Assembly (NCBI GenBank): GCA_965657825.1
Contig: CBFHQG010000078.1
Location: forward strand, 1 to 10,229
Source: M55B157 sp965657825
GTDB taxonomy: Bacteria; Actinomycetota; Actinomycetes; S36-B12
DNA: 10,229 bases
Direction: 5' to 3'
Positions within the stretch are counted from its first letter, which is position 1; the number at the start of each line of letters is the position of its first letter. Below the pieces are notes generated by a model. It was given only the letters and a program-made list of their open reading frames with translations. It was not told the origin of the DNA and made no database searches. Position numbers and translations under genes: made by a program. Below are positions 1 to 8,027 of this stretch, one piece after another.

Positions 1-3000
1 AAGCCGCGGTTCGATCGGGAGATTCTCGCCGAGTACGCCGACGGCCTGATCGGCACGACCGGGTGCCCCAGCGGCGAGGTCAATCGGTGGTTGCAGGCAG
101 GCAACTATGAGCGGGCCCGATCCACAGCGGCTGACATGCGCGACATCCTCGGAGCGGGTAACTACTTCTGCGAGTTGATGGATCACGGCCTAGCGATCGA
201 ACGGCGATTCCGCGAGGACCTGCTGCGCCTCGCGCGGGACCTCGACCTCCCGCTTCTGGCGACCAACGACCTGCACTACGTACACGCCGACGACGCCGAC
301 ACCCACGATGTCCTGCTCTGCATCGGCACTCGGACCACGATGGATGACCCCAATCGTTTTCGATTCGATGCCCGAGACTTCTACGTCAAGACCGCCGAGG
401 AGATGCGCGATGTCTGGCGTGAGTTGCCAGAGGCCTGTGACAACACTCTGCTGATAGCCGAACGCTGCGATGTCACCTTCAACGAAGGGGCGAACCTCAT
501 GCCCCGCTTCCCGGTGCCGGAGGGGGAGAGCGAGGAGTCGTGGCTGGTCATCGAGGTCGAGCGCGGCCTCCACCAGCGTTTCGGTGGTGCCATACCCGAA
601 ACGGTGCGAACCCAGGCCGAGTACGAGCTCGGTGTGATCAACCAGATGGGGTTCCCCGGCTACTTCCTCGTCGTGGCCGATCTCGTGCGCTACGCGAAGG
701 ACAACGGAATCCGAGTGGGTCCGGGTCGTGGCTCGGCGGCGGGGGCGATGATCGCGTACGCGTTGGGCATCACCGATCTGGATCCGATCGCCCACGGCCT
801 GCTGTTCGAGAGATTCTTGAATCCCGAGCGAATCTCGATGCCCGACATCGACATCGACTTCGACGAACGTCGTCGCGGGGACATGATCCGCTACGCCACG
901 GAGAAATACGGCGAGGAACGCGTCGCCCAGATCGTCACCTTCGGATCGATCAAGGCGAAGGCCGCGGTGAAGGACGCCGCGCGGGTCCTGGGCTATCCCT
1001 ATGCTCTCGGCGATCGGATCACCAAGGCCATGCCGCCGTCGGTGATGGGCAAGGACATCCCCCTGTCAGGGGTTTTCGACGAGGGGCATCCGCGTTACCG
1101 GGAGGCCTCGGAGTTCCGCAGCCTGTACGAGACGGATCCCGAGGTGCGAACGGTGGTCGACACCGCGCGAGGGCTCGAGGGACTCAAGCGTCAACCCGGT
1201 GTTCATGCCGCCGGGGTGATCCTGTGCCGTGAGCCGCTGATGGATGTCATTCCCGTCTGGCGACGCGAGCAGGACGGCGCGATCATCACGCAGTTCGACA
1301 TGGGAGCGTGTGAATCGCTCGGGTTGCTGAAGATGGACTTCCTGGGGTTGCGCAACCTCACCGTTCTCGACGACTGCCTGATCAACATCGCATCCAATCG
1401 CGGAGAGACAGTCGTTCTCGAGGACCTCACCCTCGATGATCCCGTCGCCTTCGAGCTGCTTGCGAGAGGGGAGACCCTCGGGGTCTTCCAGCTCGACGGC
1501 GGCCCGATGCGCTCGCTTCTCCGCTCGATGCAGCCGGATTCCTTCGAGGACATCTCCGCGGTGCTCGCCCTGTATCGACCCGGACCGATGGGGGCCAACG
1601 CGCACAACGACTACGCCGACCGCAAGAACGGGCGCAAGCCGGTCGTGCCGATCCATGTCGAACTCGCTGAGCCTCTCGCTGAGATTCTCGGCGATACCTA
1701 CGGCTTGATCGTCTACCAGGAACAGGTCATGGCGATCGCGCAGAAACTAGCCGGCTACTCGTTGGGCAAGGCCGACCTGCTGCGCCGCGCGATGGGCAAG
1801 AAGAAGAAGGAGATCCTCGAGCAGGAGTTCGTCCCCTTCGCCGAGGGGATGCGGGCCAATGGCTACAGCGACTCGGCGATCAATACTCTCTGGGAGATCC
1901 TCGTCCCGTTCTCCGACTATGCGTTCAACAAGGCGCACACGGCCGGATACGGCCTGGTGTCCTACTGGACGGCCTACCTCAAGGCGAACTTCCCGCAGGA
2001 GTACATGGCCGCCCTCCTGACCAGCGTGCAGGATGACAAAGACAAGATGGCCGTGTACCTCAACGAATGCCGGCGCATGGGGATCAAGGTGCTCCCGCCG
2101 GATGTCAACGAATCGGATGCGACATTCACTCCGCGGGGTGGGGACATCCGCTTCGGCCTGGCGGCGGTGCGCAATGTGGGCGCCAACGTCGTCGAATCCT
2201 TGATCGCGACTCGGCTGGCCAAGGGTCGGTATGGGGATTTCGTGGACTTCATCGACAAGGTCGATGCATCCGTGTGCAATAAGCGACTGGTGGAGAGTCT
2301 GATCAAGGCCGGCGCCTTCGACAGCCTCGGCCATACGCGCCGCGGGCTGCTGACAGTGCACGAGTCGGTCATCGACGCCGCGATCGATCTGAAACGAGCC
2401 GAGGCTGTCGGCCAATTCGACCTCTTCGGCGGTATGGGTGCCGATGAGGAGTCCGGTGGGCTGGGCATCACACCCGACATCCCCCTGGGGGAGTGGGAGA
2501 AGGCCACCCTGCTCGCCTTCGAGAGGGAGATGCTCGGGCTGTACGTCTCCGACCACCCCCTCCACGGTGTCGAGCAGGTGCTGGCTTCGGGAACCGACAC
2601 GACCCTCGCCCAGGTGCAGACCAATGAGTGCAGCGATGGCCAGATCGTCACGGTGGGTGGACTCGTTGCGGGAGTGCAACGCAAGACGACGAAGCAGGGA
2701 TCCCTGTGGGCGATCGTGACCCTCGAGGACCTCGAGGGATCGGTGGAGATCATGGTCTTCCCGCAGACATACAACGCGGCGGCGACGCTCCTCGCCGATG
2801 ATGCCGTGGTCTTCGTGCGCGGGCGGATCGATCACCCCGATGACGACACCGCCCGGCTCATCGCGATGGAGATCACCGCTCCCGATCTGGCCGAAGCTCC
2901 GGCTGGTCCCGTGCGCGTGACGATGGCGGCAACGCGATGCACCCCGCCGATCGTCGACCGGCTGAAGGCGATCCTCGCCGAGCACCCCGGGGTGACCGAG

Positions 3001-3129
3001 GTCCACCTGCACCTGACCTCATCGGGGCGAACGACCGTGATGCGCCTCGATGATCGCCTGCGGGTCACCCCCGGTCCGGCGCTGTACGGCGATCTCAAGG
3101 CGCTGCTGGGTCCCACGTGTCTGACCTGA
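1..3129 (+). CDS. dnaE: DNA polymerase III subunit alpha (DnaE1 type), 5' end cut by window edge
   Basis: This is the replicative polymerase, which extends DNA at the fork with the beta clamp. The reading frame is open from base 1, giving 1042 visible residues; comparison with mycobacterial DnaE1 from memory suggests about 136 are missing upstream. The C-terminal half of the PHP domain shows TTGCPSGE (C22) and ATNDLHY (D90, H92), which match PHP metal ligands, so a PHP proofreading exonuclease is likely. The polymerase core has GPGRGSAAG (residues 240-248), PDIDIDFD with catalytic D284 and D286, and KMDFLGL with the third catalytic aspartate D446. YRPGPMG lies near 525 and AFNKAHTAGYG starts at 641. 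QFDLF (805-809) fits the internal beta-clamp binding motif. An OB fold covers about 880-925, and the end is the usual tau-binding-type tail. No intein or frameshift is seen. The missing start is a window effect, not a truncation. Identification is very secure. Confidence 0.98.
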   Translation, partial: KPRFDREILAEYADGLIGTTGCPSGEVNRWLQAGNYERARSTAADMRDILGAGNYFCELMDHGLAIERRFREDLLRLARDLDLPLLATNDLHYVHADDADTHDVLLCIGTRTTMDDPNRFRFDARDFYVKTAEEMRDVWRELPEACDNTLLIAERCDVTFNEGANLMPRFPVPEGESEESWLVIEVERGLHQRFGGAIPETVRTQAEYELGVINQMGFPGYFLVVADLVRYAKDNGIRVGPGRGSAAGAMIAYALGITDLDPIAHGLLFERFLNPERISMPDIDIDFDERRRGDMIRYATEKYGEERVAQIVTFGSIKAKAAVKDAARVLGYPYALGDRITKAMPPSVMGKDIPLSGVFDEGHPRYREASEFRSLYETDPEVRTVVDTARGLEGLKRQPGVHAAGVILCREPLMDVIPVWRREQDGAIITQFDMGACESLGLLKMDFLGLRNLTVLDDCLINIASNRGETVVLEDLTLDDPVAFELLARGETLGVFQLDGGPMRSLLRSMQPDSFEDISAVLALYRPGPMGANAHNDYADRKNGRKPVVPIHVELAEPLAEILGDTYGLIVYQEQVMAIAQKLAGYSLGKADLLRRAMGKKKKEILEQEFVPFAEGMRANGYSDSAINTLWEILVPFSDYAFNKAHTAGYGLVSYWTAYLKANFPQEYMAALLTSVQDDKDKMAVYLNECRRMGIKVLPPDVNESDATFTPRGGDIRFGLAAVRNVGANVVESLIATRLAKGRYGDFVDFIDKVDASVCNKRLVESLIKAGAFDSLGHTRRGLLTVHESVIDAAIDLKRAEAVGQFDLFGGMGADEESGGLGITPDIPLGEWEKATLLAFEREMLGLYVSDHPLHGVEQVLASGTDTTLAQVQTNECSDGQIVTVGGLVAGVQRKTTKQGSLWAIVTLEDLEGSVEIMVFPQTYNAAATLLADDAVVFVRGRIDHPDDDTARLIAMEITAPDLAEAPAGPVRVTMAATRCTPPIVDRLKAILAEHPGVTEVHLHLTSSGRTTVMRLDDRLRVTPGPALYGDLKALLGPTCLT

Positions 3130-3656
3130 CCGGGCGCGCCGATCGAACGCGCGCCGACCTGCTCGTCCTCGTCCTGGTGGCCCTGGCCCTAGGCGCGGTG
3201 CTCGGTGCAGCCTGGTGGGCCCTCGCCCCCCGGGTGGTGCTCGACGTCTACGGAGACCAGACATACCCTGCGGAGTTCCAGCCCGGCGGTTACATCGCCG
3301 ACGATGGCATCGCCAGCCTGATGTGCCTCTTAGGCGGAGTGCTGACCCTGGGCACCGCCGTCCTGCTGGCTCGAAGGCGAGGGAGCGGGGCCCTGACGCT
3401 GGGGACGCTGGGCCGGGCGATGCTCGCCGGAATCCTGGCAGCCCTGGTCCTGTGGTGGGTGGGCAGCAGGCTGGGAGCGGTCGACCTTCAAGCGGAGATC
3501 GCAGCCGCGGGGGACGGGGGTCAGGTGCTGGCCCCGCTCACCCTGCGGATGCCCGCGGTGCTGCTGCTGTGGCCGCTGGCGAGTGCCGTGGTGTTCTCCT
3601 TCGCAGCGCTCATCGCGTGGTGGGCCCGTCCCTCGCAGTCGGTGGCGTCAGCATGA
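3117..3656 (+). CDS. Four-helix integral membrane protein, possibly DUF2567-like
   Basis: The function is unknown. The 179-residue product starts at a GTG that overlaps the last 13 bases of dnaE, so translation is probably coupled to dnaE; only a weak CTGGG precedes it. Four hydrophobic segments are visible at about residues 14-37, 64-86, 97-117 and 144-170. The region between helices 1 and 2 (about 38-63) reads APRVVLDVYGDQTYPAEF and is the likely extracytoplasmic loop. The pattern 'AAWWALAPRV' followed by a short beta-rich loop and three more helices resembles actinobacterial DUF2567-type proteins as I remember them; this assignment is tentative. There are no catalytic motifs. The gene ends 13 nt before the oppositely oriented ybaK-like gene, with no terminator between them. 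Confidence 0.8.
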   Translation: MSDLTGRADRTRADLLVLVLVALALGAVLGAAWWALAPRVVLDVYGDQTYPAEFQPGGYIADDGIASLMCLLGGVLTLGTAVLLARRRGSGALTLGTLGRAMLAGILAALVLWWVGSRLGAVDLQAEIAAAGDGGQVLAPLTLRMPAVLLLWPLASAVVFSFAALIAWWARPSQSVASA

Positions 3657-3669
3657 AGGTCGGGAATCT

Positions 3670-4191
3670 CTAGCCGTCTGACAGTGCGAGTCCCAATGCG
3701 GCGATCGTCCCCTGCGACAAAGTGAGCAGATCAGTCGGGGACAGCGAGATTTCCCAGCCGCGCCGTCCGGCGGAGACGTAGATGCGCGGGTGATCGAGCG
3801 CACTGTCATCCAGATAGGTCGGGCTGGTCGTGCGCTGGCCGAGCGGCGAGATTCCGCCGATGACGTACCCGGTCAGTCGCTGGGCTCGGGCCGGGTCCAT
3901 CATGACCGCACGCTTGCCGCCGTGAGCTTGGGCGAGGGCCTTCAGTGACAGCGAGGTCGTCACTGGAACGATCGCGCATACCGGGGCCTGATCGACCTCG
4001 GTGAGCAGCGTCTTGAACACCTGGGCCGGCTCGATGCCGAGTGCGCGGGCCGCTTGCTCGCCGTATCCCCTCGCGGTGTGCGCATGTGCTGCATCGAGGG
4101 AGTGCGGATCGAAGGAGTGAATCCCATGTTCGATGCCGCTGCCGGTCACAACGGCGAGAGCGGGCGTCGCTGCTCGTGGAGTCGATCCCAT
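3670..4191 (-). CDS. ybaK: YbaK/EbsC-family Cys-tRNA(Pro) deacylase
   Basis: Proteins of this family hydrolyse cysteine wrongly attached to tRNA(Pro) in the cytoplasm, a trans-editing step. The 173-residue product has the family layout: a leading H-x-F-D region, the ALGIEPAQVFKTL segment with the invariant catalytic-site lysine (K60), LSLKALAQAHGGKRA (81-95), the GGISPLGQR loop (112-120) and the closing VSAGRRGWEISLSP strand. Length is normal for the family. I chose the ATG at 4191, which is 11 nt after the stop of the upstream LON-domain gene. An in-frame GTG at 4230 would add 13 residues and overlap that gene, but it lacks a visible Shine-Dalgarno sequence. The gene is probably co-transcribed with the LON-domain gene. 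The function is assigned at family level; related editing specificities (ProXp, EbsC) cannot be excluded. Confidence 0.92.
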   Translation of the reverse strand: MGSTPRAATPALAVVTGSGIEHGIHSFDPHSLDAAHAHTARGYGEQAARALGIEPAQVFKTLLTEVDQAPVCAIVPVTTSLSLKALAQAHGGKRAVMMDPARAQRLTGYVIGGISPLGQRTTSPTYLDDSALDHPRIYVSAGRRGWEISLSPTDLLTLSQGTIAALGLALSDG

Positions 4192-4202
4192 CGGCGAGCA
4201 GC

Positions 4203-4940
4203 CTAATTCGGTGATGGGGGAGTCGACCACAGATCGGTAGCGGGTAGTGACGGCAGCACCTGCAGCAGGGCGATCTCATGGCGCAGTCTCCGCAGTTCCG
4301 CGCGCAGCCGGGTGCTGTCATCGGGGAGTTCGAGCAGAGCCTGGCGGTCTGGCAGATCGAGCACGACGGCGGCGGCGACCAGATAGGACAGCACGCCGGG
4401 ATCGTCGGGGAGATCGTCGATCGACTCGTCGTCGTCGGTGAGCGCTGCTCGATACGTCGCGAAGGCTGAGCGGACCAGTGGAGCAAGTGCCTGTGCCTCA
4501 ACACCGGATTCCTCGCTCAGGGGAGACACCCGCGCCCGCAGGTAACTGCGATCATCCAGCAGGCTGCCGATGCGGACGCGTGAGGAGCCGACCGTCACGA
4601 TGTCGAAACGCCCGTCCTCCAACTGATTCACCTCGCGCACCGTGGCGATCGTGCCCATCTCGTACAGCGCAGGTGCAGCCGCTGTGCCAACCTCGTGGCC
4701 CTCCTTGATCGCCACGACGACGAACTCGCGCTCCTCCTCGGGACGTTCGAGCAGATCCTGGACGAGTTCCCGGTATCGCTGCTCGAAGATGTGCAGCGGA
4801 AGGACCAGCCCTGGAACGAGGACGGTGCCCAGGGGGAAGGCAGGCAGGATCCGATCCGGAGGCTGCGATCTCGATGGGTCCGTCCCGGACGCATCCGACT
4901 CGTAGGTCACGGGGCCAGGGTACGACGCGTGGCTGATCAT
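4203..4940 (-). CDS. Stand-alone LON substrate-binding-domain protein
   Basis: The 245-residue product matches the N-terminal substrate-recognition domain of Lon protease without the AAA+ ATPase or Ser-Lys protease domains. Visible motifs are LPAFPLGTVLVPG (32-44), LPLHIFEQRYREL (47-59), and a block at 97-124 with the pattern GT-A-V-x-EV, then DGR and an IVTVGSSRVRI strand. The C-terminal part (about 150-230) is helical and rich in Leu, Arg and acidic residues, as in peptidase S16 N-terminal-domain proteins. The role is unknown; binding of peptides or unfolded protein is inferred only. The start is uncertain. The ATG at 4940 lies 23 bp from the divergent hisD start. A GTG at 4910 (235 residues) has TACCCT 6 nt upstream and could be a leaderless start, and the conserved domain begins only at residue 32. 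The gene heads a two-gene unit with the ybaK-like gene. Confidence 0.9.
   Translation of the reverse strand: MISHASYPGPVTYESDASGTDPSRSQPPDRILPAFPLGTVLVPGLVLPLHIFEQRYRELVQDLLERPEEEREFVVVAIKEGHEVGTAAAPALYEMGTIATVREVNQLEDGRFDIVTVGSSRVRIGSLLDDRSYLRARVSPLSEESGVEAQALAPLVRSAFATYRAALTDDDESIDDLPDDPGVLSYLVAAAVVLDLPDRQALLELPDDSTRLRAELRRLRHEIALLQVLPSLPATDLWSTPPSPN
4917..4922 (-). promoter_or_regulatory. Candidate -10 box TACCCT for the LON-domain/ybaK unit
   Basis: Read on the minus strand, TACCCT fits the TAnnnT -10 pattern and is followed after exactly 6 nt by an in-frame GTG (4910). This is the geometry of leaderless actinobacterial genes. A second, poorer candidate, TAGGTC (4953-4948), lies 7 nt before the ATG at 4940. 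No good -35 is seen for either. The choice between them decides the protein start. Confidence 0.35.
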
Positions 4941-4951
4941 GGCCGACGACC

Positions 4952-4957
4952 TAGACT
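4952..4957 (+). promoter_or_regulatory. -10 box TAGACT of a leaderless hisD promoter
   Basis: TAGACT is a close actinobacterial -10 hexamer. Its last T is 6 nt before the hisD ATG, so transcription should begin on, or one base from, the A of the start codon, leaving no 5' leader. Consistent with this, there is no Shine-Dalgarno sequence in the 23-bp gap. The -35 region (about 4929-4934, GTGGCT) is poor, which is common in these genomes. The box sits in the divergent gap shared with the LON-domain gene. Confidence 0.65.
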
Positions 4958-4963
4958 GGCGGC

Positions 4964-6280
4964 ATGCTCCGCCTGATCGATCTGCGTGGTTCGAGTGCCG
5001 ATCCGCGTTCGGTGCTGCCTCGCGCCGACCTCGATGTGGAAGAGGCGACCCAGCGCGTGCGGCCGGTCATCGAGGATGTCCGCGCACGCGGGGTCGACGC
5101 CGTGGTGGAGTGGACCGAGCGATTCGATGGTCTGCGTCCTGCGCATCTGCGCGTTCCGGCCTGGGCGATCAGCGCGGCCACCGAGGCGCTGGATCCCCAG
5201 GTGCGCGCGGCCCTCGAGGAATCCATCCGGCGTGCACGTCTGGTCCACGCTGATCAACGACGGGTCGATTCCACGACCGTCGTCGTCCCCGGCGGCACCG
5301 TCACCGAACGCTGGTTACCCGTCGCGCGCGTCGGGCTGTATGTCCCCGGCGGTCGAGCCGTGTATCCCAGCAGCGTCGTGATGAACGTCGTGCCGGCCCA
5401 GATCGCGGGGGTGGAGTCGCTGTGCGTGGTCTCCCCGCCCCAGGCTGATCACGGCGGCCTTCCCCACCCGACGATCCTGGCCGCCTGCGGGCTGCTCGGG
5501 GTCGACGAGGTCTATGCGGTCGGCGGAGCCCAGGCGGTCGCCATGCTCGCCTACGGGGTCGACCTCCCCGATGGTTCCTGCGAACCGGTCGACCTGGTCA
5601 CCGGGCCGGGCAATATCTGGGTGACCGCCGCGAAGCGTGTGCTCAAGGGCGTGATCGGGATCGACAGTGAAGCCGGTCCGACCGAGGTCGCGATCCTGGC
5701 CGATGACACAGCCGACCCGGTTCTCGTTGCCGCCGATCTGATCAGTCAGGCCGAGCACGATGTCGTGGCGGCGGCTGTTTTGGTGACGACCTCGACCGAA
5801 CTCGCCGACTCCGTGCGTCAGCAGGTCACCGAACAGTTGGCCCGCACCAAGCATGTCGAGCGCATCACCGAGGCACTGTCCGGTCCGCAAAGCGGCATCG
5901 TCCTCGTCGACGACCTGCAAGCGGGCATCGCGGTCGTCGATGCCTATGCGGCCGAGCACCTGGAGATCCACACGCGCGAGGCCCGCGAGGTTGCCATGCG
6001 CATCCGCAACGCAGGAGCGATTTTCGTGGGAGCGCATGCCCCGGTCTCCCTCGGTGACTACTGCGCCGGATCCAACCACGTGCTCCCCACCGGCGGGTCC
6101 GCGTCGCACTCCTCGGGGCTTTCGGTACAGACCTTCCTACGCGGGATCCATATCGTGGACTACGACGCGCAGGCGCTGGCTGATGTCGCCGATCACGTGG
6201 TGGCCCTCGCGCACGCGGAGGACCTCCCCGGCCACGCCGCAGCGATCACCGCGCGCCTGACTGATCGCTCCACTCCGTGA
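4964..6280 (+). CDS. hisD: Histidinol dehydrogenase
   Basis: HisD oxidises L-histidinol to L-histidine in two NAD-dependent steps, the last reactions of histidine synthesis, as a zinc-dependent cytoplasmic homodimer. The 438-residue length is typical. Recognisable blocks are VGLYVPGGRAVYPS (123-136), AVGGAQAVAMLAYG (185-198), VTGPGNIWVTAAKR (212-225) and EAGPTEVAILAD (236-247). The zinc and catalytic residues known from E. coli are all present with matching spacing: Q262, H265, the EHLEI pair E331/H332, D365 in LGDY, and H424 near the end. The start ATG is supported because actinobacterial HisD proteins begin with a similar 'RIDLRG' stretch (here RLIDLRG). hisD opens the his operon, appears leaderless, and its TGA overlaps the hisC GTG as GTGA, so hisC translation is probably coupled to it. 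Confidence 0.98.
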   Translation: MLRLIDLRGSSADPRSVLPRADLDVEEATQRVRPVIEDVRARGVDAVVEWTERFDGLRPAHLRVPAWAISAATEALDPQVRAALEESIRRARLVHADQRRVDSTTVVVPGGTVTERWLPVARVGLYVPGGRAVYPSSVVMNVVPAQIAGVESLCVVSPPQADHGGLPHPTILAACGLLGVDEVYAVGGAQAVAMLAYGVDLPDGSCEPVDLVTGPGNIWVTAAKRVLKGVIGIDSEAGPTEVAILADDTADPVLVAADLISQAEHDVVAAAVLVTTSTELADSVRQQVTEQLARTKHVERITEALSGPQSGIVLVDDLQAGIAVVDAYAAEHLEIHTREAREVAMRIRNAGAIFVGAHAPVSLGDYCAGSNHVLPTGGSASHSSGLSVQTFLRGIHIVDYDAQALADVADHVVALAHAEDLPGHAAAITARLTDRSTP

Positions 6281-7398
6281 GCGGGGCCTGGCCGCCGCTG
6301 CGCACCGACCTGCAGGGTCTCCAGCCCTACGGTGCACCCCAGCTCGATGTGCCGGTGCGGTTGAACACCAATGAGAATCCCTTCGCGCCCTCACCTCGGC
6401 TCGCCGAGGCGATCGGGCAAGCCGTCGCTGATCTGGCCGAGTCACTGAATCGCTATCCCGACCGTGACGCCCTCGGCCTACGCGCACGCCTGGCCGAGTA
6501 CATCGCGCGTGAATCCGGAGTGACTCTGGAGGCGGTCGAAGTCTGGCCGGCGAATGGATCCAATGAGGTGATGGCCCACATCTTCTCGGCATACGGCGGA
6601 CCGGGACGAACCGCTTTGTCCTGGCGGCCCACCTACTCGATGTACGAGCAGTACGCGCGAGACTCCCATACCCGCTATGTCACCTTCGATCGTGCCGCTG
6701 ACTTCACCGTCGATGCAGCGATGATGCAGGACGCGATCAACGAGATCGATCCGGATCTGGTGCTCATCACGTCCCCGAACAATCCAACGGGCACGGCCAT
6801 GCCGATCGAGGTGATCGTGGCTGCGTGCGAAGCGAGCTCTGGACTCGTCGTGGTGGATGAGGCTTATGCGGAGTTCCGGCGCCCAGGAACGGCCAGCGCC
6901 GTCGAACTCATCGCGGATCACCCACGGCTGATCGTGACGCGCACGATGAGCAAGGCGTTCGCCCTCGCCGGTGCCCGTCTGGGGTATGCCCTGGGAAACC
7001 CGGAGATCCTCGCGGGGCTGCAGATCGTCCGCCTTCCGTATCACCTGTCGTCGGTCACGCAGGTGGTCGCGCACACCGCCCTCGCGCACGCAGATGAGCT
7101 GCTCGCGCAGGTCGACGTGCTGCGTCGGGAGCGTGACGACCTCGTCACATGGTTGCGCGGGGAGGGATTCGTTGCGGTCGACTCCGACGCGAACTTCGTG
7201 CTGTTCGGGCGCTTCGATAACTCCCATGACGTGTGGCAGGGGTTGCTCGATCACGGGGTGCTGGTGCGCGAAAGCGGACCGGACGGATGGCTGCGGGTCA
7301 GCATCGGCACACCGGCACAGAACGCCGCCTTCCGTGATGCGCTGGTCGCCGTCACGCGAGGATCAGGCATGATCGGGGCGAACGAAGGGAAGGGGTAG
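6277..7398 (+). CDS. hisC: Histidinol-phosphate aminotransferase
   Basis: HisC is a PLP-dependent fold-type I transaminase that converts imidazole acetol phosphate and glutamate to histidinol phosphate and 2-oxoglutarate. The 373-residue protein carries RLNTNENPFAPSP (28-40), the SPNNPTG motif (166-172), VVVDEAYAEF with PLP-pyridine-binding D194 and Y197, and TRTMSKAFALAGARLGY with the Schiff-base lysine K226 and phosphate-binding R234. R340 in WLRVSIGT is the substrate-carboxylate arginine. Translation starts at a GTG that overlaps the hisD stop by four bases (GTGA) and has no clear Shine-Dalgarno sequence, so it likely depends on coupling. The last codons are GA-rich and carry the hisB ribosome-binding site. 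In actinobacteria related enzymes can also act on aromatic keto acids; the position in the operon favours histidine synthesis. Confidence 0.97.
   Translation: MSGAWPPLRTDLQGLQPYGAPQLDVPVRLNTNENPFAPSPRLAEAIGQAVADLAESLNRYPDRDALGLRARLAEYIARESGVTLEAVEVWPANGSNEVMAHIFSAYGGPGRTALSWRPTYSMYEQYARDSHTRYVTFDRAADFTVDAAMMQDAINEIDPDLVLITSPNNPTGTAMPIEVIVAACEASSGLVVVDEAYAEFRRPGTASAVELIADHPRLIVTRTMSKAFALAGARLGYALGNPEILAGLQIVRLPYHLSSVTQVVAHTALAHADELLAQVDVLRRERDDLVTWLRGEGFVAVDSDANFVLFGRFDNSHDVWQGLLDHGVLVRESGPDGWLRVSIGTPAQNAAFRDALVAVTRGSGMIGANEGKG
7387..7395 (+). promoter_or_regulatory. Shine-Dalgarno site of hisB inside the hisC 3' end
   Basis: GGGAAGGGG lies within the last codons of hisC and 7 nt before the hisB ATG. 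It is one of the strongest ribosome-binding sites in the operon. It fixes the hisB start at 7403, 4 nt after the hisC stop, and accounts for the Gly/Lys-rich HisC C-terminus (GKG). Confidence 0.7.
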
Positions 7399-7402
7399 CC
7401 AG

Positions 7403-8011
7403 ATGCCGAGGACGGGTCGCGTAGAGCGGTCGACCAAGGAGAGTCGGGTTCTTGTCGAGATCGATCTCGATGGCACCGGCCAGGCCACGGTGTCCACCGG
7501 AGTGCCGTTCTTCGATCACATGCTCGCTCAACTCGGCAAACACGGCGGGTTCGACCTCACGGTGGAGACGGAGGGTGATCTGGAGGTGGACGCCCACCAC
7601 ACTGTCGAGGACACGGCGCTGGCTCTGGGGACCGCGTTCCGGCAGGCCCTGGGCGACGCCGCAGGCACCCGTCGCTACGGAGATGCTCTCGTCCCGCTCG
7701 ACGAAACCCTGTCCCAGTGCGCGGTCGATCTGTCGGGGCGGCCCTACCTGGTGCACGAGGAGCCCGAGATCGTCGAGTTGATCGGCTCCTACGACACGAC
7801 TCTCACGCGACACATCTTCGAATCCTTCGTGGCGACAGCGCAGATCACCTTGCACATCCGGGTGCTCAGTGGACGCAATGCCCATCACGTCGTCGAAGCG
7901 CAGTTCAAGTCCTTCGCACGGGCATTGCGCGATGCGGTCGCGATGGACCCGAGGGTGGTGGGTGTTCCCTCCACGAAGGGCACCCTGTCCTCGCGCGACT
8001 CTGTCGCCTGA
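7403..8011 (+). CDS. hisB: Imidazoleglycerol-phosphate dehydratase
   Basis: HisB dehydrates imidazole glycerol phosphate to imidazole acetol phosphate, the substrate of HisC. The enzyme is a manganese-dependent multimer (24-mer in characterised homologues). The 202-residue protein is monofunctional, without the N-terminal histidinol-phosphatase domain of the enterobacterial bifunctional enzyme, so a separate phosphatase must exist elsewhere in the genome. Metal-binding signatures are present in both structural repeats: HHTVED (65-70) and HHVVEA (161-166). FFDHM (36-40) and RHIFESF (136-142) are the other conserved histidine segments. The tail GVPSTKG (187-193) is typical. The start is supported by the strong GGGAAGGGG upstream and by the conserved R-x-G-R-V-E-R-x-T-K-E opening. 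It is followed 16 nt later by a 53-codon membrane-protein gene. Confidence 0.97.
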   Translation: MPRTGRVERSTKESRVLVEIDLDGTGQATVSTGVPFFDHMLAQLGKHGGFDLTVETEGDLEVDAHHTVEDTALALGTAFRQALGDAAGTRRYGDALVPLDETLSQCAVDLSGRPYLVHEEPEIVELIGSYDTTLTRHIFESFVATAQITLHIRVLSGRNAHHVVEAQFKSFARALRDAVAMDPRVVGVPSTKGTLSSRDSVA

Positions 8012-8027
8012 CACGCGAGGAGCGAGC

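Noticed and set aside
1..90. Truncated or pseudogene dnaE starting at an internal ATG (91)
   Set aside because: The frame is open to base 1 and residues 1-30 match conserved DnaE PHP sequence (TTGCPSGE), so the gene simply runs off the window.
1747..3012. A 421-codon open frame on the minus strand within dnaE
   Set aside because: The plus-strand frame has clear polymerase motifs throughout. The antisense product has no recognisable domain and is rich in His, Arg and Asp, as expected from a GC-rich shadow frame.
3640..3700. Bidirectional terminator between the convergent genes
   Set aside because: The gap is 13 nt and I found no stable hairpin there, only short GGGA/TCCC complementarity.
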